From positions 3,472,001 to 3,536,000 of the forward strand of contig NZ_CP050902.1 of NCBI RefSeq assembly GCF_012272695.1: a stretch of DNA of 64,000 bases, written 5' to 3'. The DNA comes from Nocardioides sp. JQ2195 (GTDB taxonomy: Bacteria > Actinomycetota > Actinomycetes > Propionibacteriales > Nocardioidaceae). The position numbers and the translations under genes were made by a program. The notes beneath the pieces are model-generated. The model did not search any database and was not told the origin of the DNA. It saw only the letters and a list, made by a program, of their open reading frames with translations. Every line of letters starts with the position of its first letter. Position 1 is the first letter of the stretch. Positions 9,037-16,287 of this stretch are shown piece by piece.

Positions 9037-9399
9037 TCACGACGCGGAGGACGCGCTGGAGGTGGACGACCCGGAGGTGGAGCTGCTGCTCGAGCTGCTG
9101 GAGCTGCTGCTCGTGGAGCTGTTCTTCGACGCGCCGTCCTTGGAGGGGCTGCCGTTGGAGCCGCTGCCGCTGGTCGACTCGCTGCCGCCGGAGCTCGAGG
9201 ACGTGATCGTCGAGGAGGAGCCGCTGCGCGAGTCGGTGCGGTAGAAGCCCGATCCCTTGAACACCACACCCACGGCGTTGAACACCTTGCGCAGCCGGCC
9301 GTGGCAGTTCGGGCAGACGGTGAGCGCGTCGTCGCTGAACTTCTGGACCTGCTCGAAGGCGTGCTCGCACTCGGTGCAGGCGTACTGATAGGTGGGCAC
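9037..9399 (-). CDS. FmdB-family zinc-ribbon protein with a long serine-rich tail
   Basis: The first 40 residues form an FmdB/CxxC zinc ribbon: MPTYQYACTEC and CPNC give Cys8, Cys11, Cys29 and Cys32. After the conserved VFKGSGFYRTD segment the last 60 or so residues are nearly all Ser, Gly and Thr, with long runs of serine codons. FmdB domains are thought to be regulatory, but no firm function is known. The GTG start at 9399 has a GGAGGATT site upstream. The tail is compositionally unlike its neighbours and may vary in length between strains. Confidence 0.88.
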   Translation of the reverse strand: MPTYQYACTECEHAFEQVQKFSDDALTVCPNCHGRLRKVFNAVGVVFKGSGFYRTDSRSGSSSTITSSSSGGSESTSGSGSNGSPSKDGASKNSSTSSSSSSSSSSSTSGSSTSSASSAS

Positions 9400-9500
9400 T
9401 GGCCGGAATCCTCCGAGGAACGTGATCAGGAATGCGTGGTCGGGAGGACTGGCACTCAGTCATCCCGACTGCCAATGATACGGCACCTGTGGAGAACCGA

Positions 9501-9528
9501 TTCACGTCGCTCCGGATCGACCTAGCCT
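9501..9528 (+). promoter_or_regulatory. Promoter of the SAF-domain gene, leaderless type
   Basis: TTCACG (9501-9506), a 16-base spacer and TAGCCT (9523-9528) form a sigma-70-like promoter. The -10 box ends 7 bases before the ATG at 9536. Confidence 0.5.
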
Positions 9529-9535
9529 CACCGGC

Positions 9536-10189
9536 ATGGCTGCGAACACTCCCACCGACCTGCGCCGACGCCTCGCCGACGTTCATCACACGATGCGGCG
9601 CGCCGTCCTCGGCAGACGCCGCCTGCTGTGTGCCCTGTGCGTGGTCGGAGCCGTGTTCGCCGGGTTGCGGGCCCTCGCCCCGGCGCCGCCGTCCACGGTG
9701 CCAGTCACCGTCGCCGCGCGCGACCTGCCCGCGGGCAGCACCGTCGCGGCCGGCGACGTGGAGACGGTCGGCTTCCCCGAGGGCACGGTCCCCACCGACA
9801 CCAGCGACGCGGCGTACGCCGTCGGACGCACGACGACCGGGCCGCTGCGGCGCGGAGAGCCGATCACCGACGCGCGACTCGTCGGCGCGAGCCTGCTCGA
9901 GGGGTACCCGGGCCTGGTCGCGATCCCGGTGCGGATCCCCGACGACGGCGCTGCCGCACTGCTTCGGGTGGGCGACCGGATCGACCTGCTGGCCACCGAT
10001 CAACGCACCGGCGCCACCGAGCGGGTGGGGGACGACATCCCTGTCATCGCCCTGCCGCACCGAGACGTCTCAGGGCAGCAGAATGCGCTCGCCGGGCGCC
10101 TGATCGTGGTCGGCACCACGTCCGAGCTGTCCGAAAAAGTAGCTTCTGCCTCGGCGACGCGTTATCTCACTGCCACGATTTCACGCTAG
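9536..10189 (+). CDS. SAF domain protein, CpaB/RcpC-like
   Basis: The 217-residue protein has a basic head, one membrane helix (about 29-46) and a periplasmic or extracellular SAF domain starting VPVTVAARDLPAGSTVAAGDV, followed by the second conserved block with RRGEPITDARLV. This is the CpaB/RcpC architecture of Flp-pilus assembly proteins. No pilus genes (tadA, flp, cpaF) are in the window, so it is an orphan here. The adjacent mscL is on the same strand 69 bases downstream but has its own ribosome site. Confidence 0.85.
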   Translation: MAANTPTDLRRRLADVHHTMRRAVLGRRRLLCALCVVGAVFAGLRALAPAPPSTVPVTVAARDLPAGSTVAAGDVETVGFPEGTVPTDTSDAAYAVGRTTTGPLRRGEPITDARLVGASLLEGYPGLVAIPVRIPDDGAAALLRVGDRIDLLATDQRTGATERVGDDIPVIALPHRDVSGQQNALAGRLIVVGTTSELSEKVASASATRYLTATISR

Positions 10190-10258
10190 CGTGTGCTGCT
10201 GTCCAATGCCCCCTCAAGCACCTGGAGGGGCACCCAATCCTGAGAAGGAGAACCCAAA

Positions 10259-10600
10259 GTGGATGGATTCAAGAACTTCCTGCTTCGCGGGAACCTGGTG
10301 GAGATCGCCACCGGTCTGATCATGGCGCTGGCGTTCGCCGACGTGGTGAGCACCTTCACCAACTGGCTGACCGCCCTGCTGCCCGACAGCCTCGACGACG
10401 TCTTCAGCAACGAGCTGAACTCGTTCGGCGCCTTCCTGAACGCCGTGATCGCCTTCATCATCATGGGTGCCGTCGTCTACTTCCTGGTCGTGGTGCCCTA
10501 CACCAAGGCCAAGGAGCGGTTCTTCCCGAGCGAGATCGCCGGACCGACCGAGCTCGACCTGCTCGCGCAGATCCGCGACCAGCTCGCCGCACGTCCCTGA
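10259..10600 (+). CDS. mscL: Large-conductance mechanosensitive channel MscL
   Basis: MscL opens under membrane tension to release solutes on osmotic downshock. The 113-residue length is normal for the family. The N-terminal helix MDGFKNFLLRGNLVE, the pore-lining first helix starting VEIATGLIMALAF, a periplasmic loop and a second helix (about 60-82) are all present, and a charged C-terminal bundle ends it. The GTG start at 10259 has an AAGGAG site 8 bases upstream. Confidence 0.96.
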   Translation: MDGFKNFLLRGNLVEIATGLIMALAFADVVSTFTNWLTALLPDSLDDVFSNELNSFGAFLNAVIAFIIMGAVVYFLVVVPYTKAKERFFPSEIAGPTELDLLAQIRDQLAARP

Positions 10601-10618
10601 TCCACCTGTTCCACTGAC

Positions 10619-10646
10619 GAGGTCCGTCCCTTCGGGGGCGGGCCTC
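10619..10646 (+). terminator. Terminator hairpin of mscL
   Basis: A 12-bp stem with two G-T pairs closes on a TTCG tetraloop (left arm 10619-10630, right arm 10635-10646), followed by GTTCGCTCTT. It begins 18 bases after the mscL stop. Confidence 0.75.
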
Positions 10647-10684
10647 GTTCGCTCTTCCAGCCCCACGCCGGCGCGCCACCGCGG

Positions 10685-10769
10685 TCCGACCGACATGCAG
10701 CTGACCCGTATGCCGACCCGGCCCACGCTCAGCTCAAGGCGAAACCACCGCAGCTGCATGTCGAACGGA
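10685..10769. repeat. Palindromic element copy 1 at the 3' end of the DUF559 gene
   Basis: Perfect 13-bp inverted arms CGACATGCAGCTG (10691-10703) and CAGCTGCATGTCG (10751-10763) enclose a 47-base centre. The right half encodes the last dozen codons of the DUF559 protein. A second copy of identical spacing lies at 11708-11793, and the two copies share most of their centre. One arm pair differs as C-G here and T-A in the other copy, which preserves the stem. Confidence 0.9.
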
Positions 10770-11643
10770 TCGCCAGTCCCCGGACCATGGCCACACGCAC
10801 CTCGTCCGGCTTGAGCATCACGTCCTCCCAGACGAAGCGCCAGACGATCCACCCTGTCGTGGTGAGCCACGTATAGCGCCGGCAATCCACCCGGAACATC
10901 TCCTTCGATCCGTGGAAGGCAAAGGACTCGGCCTCCACCACGATCTTCCGGGCCGCGTCGGCGAGGTCGACCCGGTGCTCTCCGATCTGCACCTGCGCGA
11001 CGACGTCCAGCCCGGGCACCGATCGAGCAATGTGACGCAGGCAGGTCTCGAAGGCGTTGGCGGATCGGCCGTCGCCCTGCTCGATCACACGACGCACCCT
11101 GCTCCGGGCGATGGCCGGCAGTTCCAGGGCGGCGGCGAGCAGGACCGTCCGACTCTGGCCCTTGCGCAGCGCCGCATCCACGACGCACAACGCATCACGC
11201 TCCGGCAGGTCGCGACAGCAGTCGAGCACGGTCTGGACCAGCGTCGTCACTCGGCCTGTTGAGTGGTTGCCCCATCCCCGGCCGACCTCGACCACGCTGG
11301 CCGCCGGTAGGTTCCGCCACTTGATCGACACGCCCTCCCGGCGTTCCGGAGCGATCTTGCGGTTGCGGGGCACGGTCAGTTCCGGAGTCACCTCCTCCCC
11401 CGGCGCAAGGCACAGGTCCAGCTCCCAGAACTGGGCAGCGCTGCGACCGCTGACCACCGCGCTGAGACGGTGGGCCTCACGCCAGGCGGCATCGAGGCCG
11501 GGCACGGCATACTTCCCCTTGCCGCAACGGACGATCGCGCCGTCGGACAGGGCTTGCTCGATCTCGCTGCGCCGACAGAAACGACGCAGCCGGGCCGTCG
11601 TGGCGCAGCCACCCAGTTGAGCCAAGGCGTAGGCCGCGTCCAT
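10729..11643 (-). CDS. DUF559 / Vsr-like endonuclease-fold protein with N-terminal winged helix
   Basis: The 304-residue protein has an N-terminal AbiEi-antitoxin-like winged-helix region (about 5-50, ending CGKGKYAVPG), a middle domain, and a C-terminal DUF559 domain of the PD-(D/E)XK nuclease superfamily. Candidate catalytic residues are Glu199 (AFET), Asp226 (HRVDLAD), Glu237 (VVEAES), and Asp253 in the DCRRY motif; the WRFVWEDV strand follows. Activity is unproven for the family, which is often found near restriction, repair and mobile DNA. The ATG at 11643 is chosen because the domain starts there; the longer frame runs back into repeat copy 2. The C-terminal tail RSTCSCGGFALS is encoded by repeat copy 1. 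Confidence 0.8.
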   Translation of the reverse strand: MDAAYALAQLGGCATTARLRRFCRRSEIEQALSDGAIVRCGKGKYAVPGLDAAWREAHRLSAVVSGRSAAQFWELDLCLAPGEEVTPELTVPRNRKIAPERREGVSIKWRNLPAASVVEVGRGWGNHSTGRVTTLVQTVLDCCRDLPERDALCVVDAALRKGQSRTVLLAAALELPAIARSRVRRVIEQGDGRSANAFETCLRHIARSVPGLDVVAQVQIGEHRVDLADAARKIVVEAESFAFHGSKEMFRVDCRRYTWLTTTGWIVWRFVWEDVMLKPDEVRVAMVRGLAIRSTCSCGGFALS

Positions 11644-11707
11644 GGAGGCAGTCTTGCTCCCGGCGCGGTTCGACGCGAACGCCTGTCCACAGGCGCTCCG
11701 TCCGCGG

Positions 11708-11793
11708 TCCCGACCGACATGCAGTTGGCCCGTACGCCGACCGAGCCCACGCTCAGCTCGCGGCGGAACCACCGCAACTGCATGTCGAACGGA
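11708..11793. repeat. Palindromic element copy 2 upstream of the DUF559 gene
   Basis: Arms CGACATGCAGTTG (11715-11727) and CAACTGCATGTCG (11775-11787) are perfect reverse complements with the same 73-bp span as copy 1. The shared centre includes GCCCACGCTCAGCTC. It sits just upstream of the DUF559 start, so the two copies bracket the gene in direct orientation about 1 kb apart. Confidence 0.9.
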
Positions 11794-11849
11794 CCCCAGG
11801 GGTCGAGCTGGGAGACACGCTCAGGCCACAGCCAGGCACGGCAGAGGCG

Positions 11850-12128
11850 TCAACCGTGGTGGGGCGGGACCTGGGAGCGGTACCAGTCGTCAGGCTTGCC
11901 CTCGTCGTTGCCGCTCGAGCGCTCGTCGCCGGTGGTCTCGGGGAGCACGTCACCGAAGATCGCGGCCAGTCGCTTGCGTCGCTGCCACGGTGTCTCCCTC
12001 GGTGGCGACGTCTCCCGCTCGTCGGCCGGGTCCGAGCCGCCCGGGTCCGAGCCGCCCGGGTCCGAGCCGGCCGGGTCCGAGCCGGCCGGGTCCGAGCCCG
12101 GCGGGTCCTGGTCGTACGGCTGGGTCAT
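11850..12128 (-). CDS. Small acidic conserved hypothetical protein with GSDPA repeats
   Basis: I do not recognise a function. The 92-residue protein starts MTQPYDQDPP, continues with five repeats of a Gly-Ser-Asp-Pro-Ala/Gly unit, and ends with a charged segment containing RRKRLAAIFGDVLPETT, then DDWYRSQVPPHHG. The C-terminal segment looks like a conserved actinobacterial motif, whereas the repeat head is probably a flexible linker. It lies 31 bases after the LCP gene on the same strand and is likely in its operon. The chosen ATG at 12128 avoids a low-complexity arginine-proline extension. Confidence 0.65.
   Translation of the reverse strand: MTQPYDQDPPGSDPAGSDPAGSDPGGSDPGGSDPADERETSPPRETPWQRRKRLAAIFGDVLPETTGDERSSGNDEGKPDDWYRSQVPPHHG
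12031..12105. repeat. Five perfect-length 15-bp in-frame tandem repeats
   Basis: The unit TCCGAGCCGSCCGGG repeats five times with a strict 15-bp period and encodes the GSDPA/GSDPG repeats of the small acidic protein. Copy number is likely variable between strains by slippage. Confidence 0.9.
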
Positions 12129-12159
12129 CGGGCCATCATCCCACTGGGTCCGGGCCGAC

Positions 12160-13383
12160 TCAGCCACACAGGCCGTTGGCGGCAGCCATCTCGGCCTGGT
12201 CGGAGGTCTCGGAAGGCGTCGTGGAGGGGGGCGACGGCGTGTCGGAGGCGTCGGCGGACGGGTCGTCCGTGGGTGACTCGGACGCGTCCGCATCGGGGCT
12301 GGCGGTGGAGCCCGGCCGGTTCTCGGCGGTGATGACGTCGGTGGTGAGGCGCTTGCTCAGCGGCTCGTCGTACCGCATCTTCTTCCAGAGCTCGTTGGCG
12401 GCCGGCTCGTCCCAGACCAGGCGGTTCGGGTCGGGCTCGTAGAACTTCCACGGCACGGTGATGAACTTGATGTTGTCGGTGCCGATGTGCTGGAACTCGC
12501 TGGCCAGGTCGGCGATCTTCTTCGGCGAGCCCAGGCGCTGGTCGACGGTCAGGGACTTCATCGCCGCGCTGAGGAAGCTGAAGAGTCGGTCCGGACGCCC
12601 CAGGACGCCCTTGGACATCACCTTGTTGGCCATCGCTGCGACGAACGCCTGTTGCCGCTTCATCCGGCCGATGTCGCCGTTGCTGGAGATGTTGTGCCGG
12701 ATGCGGACGTAGTCGAGCGCCTCCTGGCCCTTGAGCTCACGGGTGCCGGCGTCGAGGTGGATGTTGCCCACGGGGTCGTCGACGTCCTCGGGGATGCAGA
12801 CCTCGACACCGTCGATCGCGTCGACCATGTCCCTGAACCCGTTGAAGTCGACGACCACGAAGTGGTTGATGCGCACCCCGGTCAGCTGCTCGAACTGTCG
12901 GATCGTGCAGGCCGGGCCGCCGTAGGCGAAGGCCGAGTTCCACATGTCGAACCCGCCGGGGATCGCGTTCATGTCGTCGTCGTAGCAGGTGGGTCGCTCG
13001 ACCATGCCGTCGCGCGGCAGGCTCACTCCGTAGGCGAACTTCCGGTCTCCGGAGAGGTGCATGACGATCGTGGTGTCGGAGCGTTGACCCCCACCGGTGA
13101 GGCCGTCGATGTTGTTGCCCGCGCCCTCACGGGAGTCGGACCCCATGATCATCACGTTCAACGGCTTGCCCGGCGTGGTCAGGTCGGCCTCGTCCGGCCG
13201 CTCGCCGAGCTGCTGGTCGACGTTGAGCACGTTGAGGTTCTCGGTGAGGTGCCGATAGGTGTAGACGCCGAAGAGGGCGAACCCGAGGGTGAGGGCGAGG
13301 ATGCCGTAGCCGAGGACGCTCAACAGGCGATGCTTCTGCTCGGCCTGTCCGCGGTGTCTGCCGCTCGGTTCGTTGTCGCTCAC
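12160..13383 (-). CDS. LytR-CpsA-Psr (LCP) family cell-wall glycopolymer ligase
   Basis: LCP enzymes transfer polyisoprenyl-phosphate-linked glycopolymers onto peptidoglycan outside the cell. The 407-residue protein has a cytoplasmic head, a membrane helix (about 20-42) and the LCP domain with the signature motifs GSDSREG, RSDTTIVMHLS, VSLPRD and YVRIRHN plus a GDIGRMKRQQ block. A Ser/Thr/Asp-rich C-terminal tail follows. The GTG at 13383 has a GAGAAGAA site upstream. It is monocistronic or heads a two-gene unit with the small acidic protein. Confidence 0.93.
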   Translation of the reverse strand: MSDNEPSGRHRGQAEQKHRLLSVLGYGILALTLGFALFGVYTYRHLTENLNVLNVDQQLGERPDEADLTTPGKPLNVMIMGSDSREGAGNNIDGLTGGGQRSDTTIVMHLSGDRKFAYGVSLPRDGMVERPTCYDDDMNAIPGGFDMWNSAFAYGGPACTIRQFEQLTGVRINHFVVVDFNGFRDMVDAIDGVEVCIPEDVDDPVGNIHLDAGTRELKGQEALDYVRIRHNISSNGDIGRMKRQQAFVAAMANKVMSKGVLGRPDRLFSFLSAAMKSLTVDQRLGSPKKIADLASEFQHIGTDNIKFITVPWKFYEPDPNRLVWDEPAANELWKKMRYDEPLSKRLTTDVITAENRPGSTASPDADASESPTDDPSADASDTPSPPSTTPSETSDQAEMAAANGLCG

Positions 13384-13529
13384 TCGGTTCTTCTCGCTGG
13401 TTCGAATCGGGGTGCGGGGCGCTGCGCCGGTTGAACGGTAGTGCAGCCGTCCAAATTGTGCGGTTGAACCCGCCATCCACCAAAACCTCGGGCGCATGGC
13501 AATATGTCCGACGGTGCCATCGGCACCAC

Positions 13530-13602
13530 GCCCCAGTAGCTCAGTGGATAGAGCAGCCGCCTCCTAAGCGAAAGGTCGCAAGTTCGACTCTTGCCTGGGG
13601 CA
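13530..13602 (+). tRNA. tRNA-Arg, anticodon CCT, with a weak anticodon stem
   Basis: A 73-base cloverleaf: acceptor GCCCCAG/CTGGGGC, D stem GCTC/GAGC, T stem GCAAG/CTTGC with loop TTCGACT, discriminator A. The loop CTCCTAA gives anticodon CCT, which reads AGG. CCA is not encoded. The anticodon stem GCCGC/GCGAA pairs at only three positions; 27:43 is G-A and 28:42 is C-A. The rest is so regular that I still call a tRNA. A weak hairpin at 13605-13619 follows. The next 200 bases up to 13819 hold GC-rich low-complexity DNA and no gene I can support. Confidence 0.88.
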
Positions 13603-13819
13603 CACGGTCTTCCGGACCGCCCGACGACGGGCCCGACAACGGAGTGCTCTCCGCTGCCGGGCCCTCGGCTCTCCCCCTGCCTGGCCCTCGCTCTCGCTGC
13701 CGGGCCCCGGCTCTCCGCCCACCGGCCCGCACCGTGTCGATCTCGTCGCGCAGGAGCGACCTGTCCTCGCTGCGGACCCTGGGCTCCGGCTCGGCAGTGA
13801 GGGGCCCTCGGGTCGGAGG

Positions 13820-15187
13820 TCAGGCCGGCACGGCATCCCGGGCTGCCGTGGCCTCGTGGTGCCCGGCATCGGCGGTCGGCGTACGACCTCGGGCCACGCC
13901 CCGGACGCTGACGGTGACCAGGGCGCCCACGATGCTGATCACGGCGAACACCTGGAACGCCGTGCTGCCGCCGACGCCGGCGCTCACGAGGATCCCGCCG
14001 ATCACCGGTCCCACGATCCCGCCCAGGCGGCCGAAGCCCGCGCACCAGGCGACGCCCGCGGCCCGCGCGGTGGTCGGGTAGTAGTTCGACACCAGTCCGT
14101 AGATCAGCACCTGCGTGCCGATGGTTCCCACCCCGGCCACGGCGACCGCGGTCAACAGCACGCCAAACGGGAGACCGAGCGGCATCAGCAACAGGGCCAG
14201 CGCGGCCAACACGAACGTGGTCGCGACCACGCGTTGCGCACCCACGCGATCGGCCACCCAGGAGGCGATCAGGCCACCCACGATGGCCCCCAGGTTGAGG
14301 ATCAGCAGGAACGCCAGTGCGTAGTCCTTGCCGTAGCCCTTGCTGCCCATGATCTGCGGGAGCCAGGTGTTGAGGCCGTAGGTCAGGAGCAGCCCGGAGA
14401 AGCTCATCAGGCCCAGGAGGACGGTGGGCACGAGCAGGGGTCGCGCGGCCAGCGCTGCGTAACCGACCTTGGCGGGCGCGGCCACCTCGGTGTCGGGGCC
14501 GCCGACAGGGCTCGGCAACGGGATACCGGTACGCCGGGACACCTCCGCGGCCCGCTCCTCCTCCCCGCGGGAGAGCAGCCACAGCGGTGACTCCGGCAGC
14601 TTCGCCCAGGCGAGCGGCAGCAGGAACAGGACCGGGAGGGCGCCGATCCAGAAGAGACCACGCCATCCCGCCACGTCGTTGAGCACGATGGCGGCCAGCG
14701 CAGCGAGGACCCCGCCTGCCGGGACACCGCTGTAGACGAACGCGTTGTAGCGATTGCGGCGGTCGGCCGGGGCGAACTCCGCCACGAGCGCCCCGACGGT
14801 GGCCACGAGCGCGCCCACGCCGATCCCGGTGAAGAAGCGGCCGGCGCCGAACGCGACCACGCTCGTCGTCGTCGCCGTCACGGCCATGCCGAGCGAGAAC
14901 CACGCGATGTTGACCAGCATGATCCGGCGACGCCCGACCCGGTCGCCGATGGCGCCCGCCGTCAGCGCGCCCACCAGCACCCCGAAGAGTGCCCAGCTGC
15001 CGAGGGTGCCGGCCTGCGCCGGGGTCAGCGCGCCGATCTGGCTCTTGTCCGCCAGCAGGGTGGGGACCACGGTGCCGTAGACGACCAGGTCGTATCCGTC
15101 GAAGAGAAGGGCGGTGAAGGAGAGGCCGACCACCCATCCCAGGGTTCGGCTGCGGCGGGCTTCCGCAGTGGCTGAGGTGCTGGTCAT
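13820..15187 (-). CDS. MFS transporter, aromatic acid:H+ symporter (AAHS) family
   Basis: The 455-residue protein has 12 predicted membrane helices. The motif FDGYDLVVYG in helix 1 carries the Asp typical of PcaK/BenK-type importers of benzoate or 4-hydroxybenzoate, and GDRVGRRR in the 2-3 loop is the MFS signature. A long central loop follows helix 6. No aromatic-degradation genes lie next to it, so the substrate is inferred only from the family. The ATG at 15187 has a GGAGTT site upstream. Confidence 0.9.
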   Translation of the reverse strand: MTSTSATAEARRSRTLGWVVGLSFTALLFDGYDLVVYGTVVPTLLADKSQIGALTPAQAGTLGSWALFGVLVGALTAGAIGDRVGRRRIMLVNIAWFSLGMAVTATTTSVVAFGAGRFFTGIGVGALVATVGALVAEFAPADRRNRYNAFVYSGVPAGGVLAALAAIVLNDVAGWRGLFWIGALPVLFLLPLAWAKLPESPLWLLSRGEEERAAEVSRRTGIPLPSPVGGPDTEVAAPAKVGYAALAARPLLVPTVLLGLMSFSGLLLTYGLNTWLPQIMGSKGYGKDYALAFLLILNLGAIVGGLIASWVADRVGAQRVVATTFVLAALALLLMPLGLPFGVLLTAVAVAGVGTIGTQVLIYGLVSNYYPTTARAAGVAWCAGFGRLGGIVGPVIGGILVSAGVGGSTAFQVFAVISIVGALVTVSVRGVARGRTPTADAGHHEATAARDAVPA

Positions 15188-15290
15188 GGAGAACTCCGAT
15201 TCAGGGGGTGATTCCGGACATTCCCGTCACCCTGACAGAGATGTGGCGCCCGTCACGTCGGGGCAATGCCTAGCGTTGACCACGGGCGGT

Positions 15291-15313
15291 ATTGAGCGGC
15301 GTGCCGTATCAAT
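15291..15313. promoter_or_regulatory. Possible operator upstream of the aromatic-acid transporter
   Basis: ATTGA (15291-15295) and TCAAT (15309-15313) are inverted arms 13 bases apart, about 100 bases upstream of the transporter start. Spacing is compatible with a dimeric regulator. The arms are short, so this could be chance. Confidence 0.25.
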
Positions 15314-15365
15314 CGACCGCGTCGAGGTCCTGGTCGAGCCACCCGGCGCTCTCCCCACCACGCAG

Positions 15366-15401
15366 GAAGTCCCGGCACCGAGGACTCGGTGCCGGGACTT
15401 C
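15366..15401 (-). terminator. Strong terminator hairpin after the lipoprotein gene
   Basis: A 16-bp perfect stem (15366-15381 with 15386-15401) closes a four-base loop, 25 bases downstream of the DUF4352-like gene stop. There is no long T run in either direction, as is common in high-GC actinobacteria. Confidence 0.8.
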
Positions 15402-15426
15402 TTGCGTGGTCAGCCGCGAGGGCGGA

Positions 15427-16197
15427 TCACTCGATCGTGGTCTTGACCTCGACGTCGACGCCCTTGTCGTGCAGGAGGTCGCCCTTGGCGTCGACCGGCG
15501 TCACGCTGATGTCGAAGGTGATCGGCGAGTTCTTCTGGTAGGCGAAGTTCTCACCCTGGGAGTAGCTCTGGTCGGTGCCGAGCGTGTAGACGCCGGCCTC
15601 GTTGTAGCCACCCGGCGCCAGCTCGTCCGGGTTGACGCCCTGGGGCTCGAAGAGGCTGTCGTCGGTGTCGCCGTCCATGCCCTGCATCCACTTCCAGTCG
15701 TCGTAGCGCGGGGAGATGGAGACCAGGCTGGAGCCGAGGTCGATGGGGGCGCCCGTGTTCGTGATCACGTAGTTCACGATGACGAGCTCGTCGCCCTTCT
15801 TGAGGATCGGCTTGTTCGTGTCGGGGTCGACGAACATGCCGTCGTCGGTCGCCTTCGCCGTGCCGACCTGGTAGATCTCGACGCTGATGTCGCCGGCCTC
15901 GGCCGTGGTCAGGAGCTTGCCGGGCGTGGTCACGGGCAGGGCCCACTCGGGCTGCGCACCGGTGGGGGCGGTCTCCTCGGCGGGCTCCTCGGTGGGCTCC
16001 TCGGTCTCGAGCGCCTCCTCCTCGACCGTGGCGGCCACCGACGGGTCACTGTCAGCCGTGGCACCCTCGTCGGTCGTCTGGCTGGACTCGTTCGACGAGT
16101 CGTCCTTGTCGTCCGACCCGCAGGCGCTCAGCCCCAGGATCGGGATCAGAACGGCGGCGACGGCGGTGGTCCCGAGGCGAATTCGGCGGTGGCGCAT
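15427..16197 (-). CDS. Secreted lipoprotein with a DUF4352-like domain
   Basis: The 256-residue protein has a lipoprotein signal peptide with lipobox LSAC and lipid-anchor Cys26. A long acidic Ser/Glu/Thr linker (about 30-80) follows, then a beta-rich domain with KKGDELVIVNYVITNTG, typical of the DUF4352/immunoglobulin-like telokin family. It probably sits on the outer face of the membrane. Its molecular role is unknown. The start has a GAGAGGA ribosome site and the gene ends at a strong terminator, so it is monocistronic. Confidence 0.8.
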   Translation of the reverse strand: MRHRRIRLGTTAVAAVLIPILGLSACGSDDKDDSSNESSQTTDEGATADSDPSVAATVEEEALETEEPTEEPAEETAPTGAQPEWALPVTTPGKLLTTAEAGDISVEIYQVGTAKATDDGMFVDPDTNKPILKKGDELVIVNYVITNTGAPIDLGSSLVSISPRYDDWKWMQGMDGDTDDSLFEPQGVNPDELAPGGYNEAGVYTLGTDQSYSQGENFAYQKNSPITFDISVTPVDAKGDLLHDKGVDVEVKTTIE

Positions 16198-16287
16198 GAG
16201 GGTCCTCTCAAGGTCTGTGGCTCTGGAGAAGACCCTGTCCCCCGCCTGTCAGCCCGAAACATCGAGATGCTGTGGTGGCGGTCACCG

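Noticed and set aside
10619..10646. A riboswitch downstream of mscL
   Set aside because: The structure is a simple hairpin with a TTCG loop at the gene's 3' end, so a terminator explains it.
11644..11772. An N-terminal extension of the DUF559 protein to 347 residues
   Set aside because: The extra 43 codons run through palindromic repeat copy 2, are low-complexity, and have no similarity to the winged-helix start.
13603..13819. A gene in the GC-rich region after tRNA-Arg
   Set aside because: Open frames exist on both strands but are low-complexity, lack ribosome sites and have no conserved motif.
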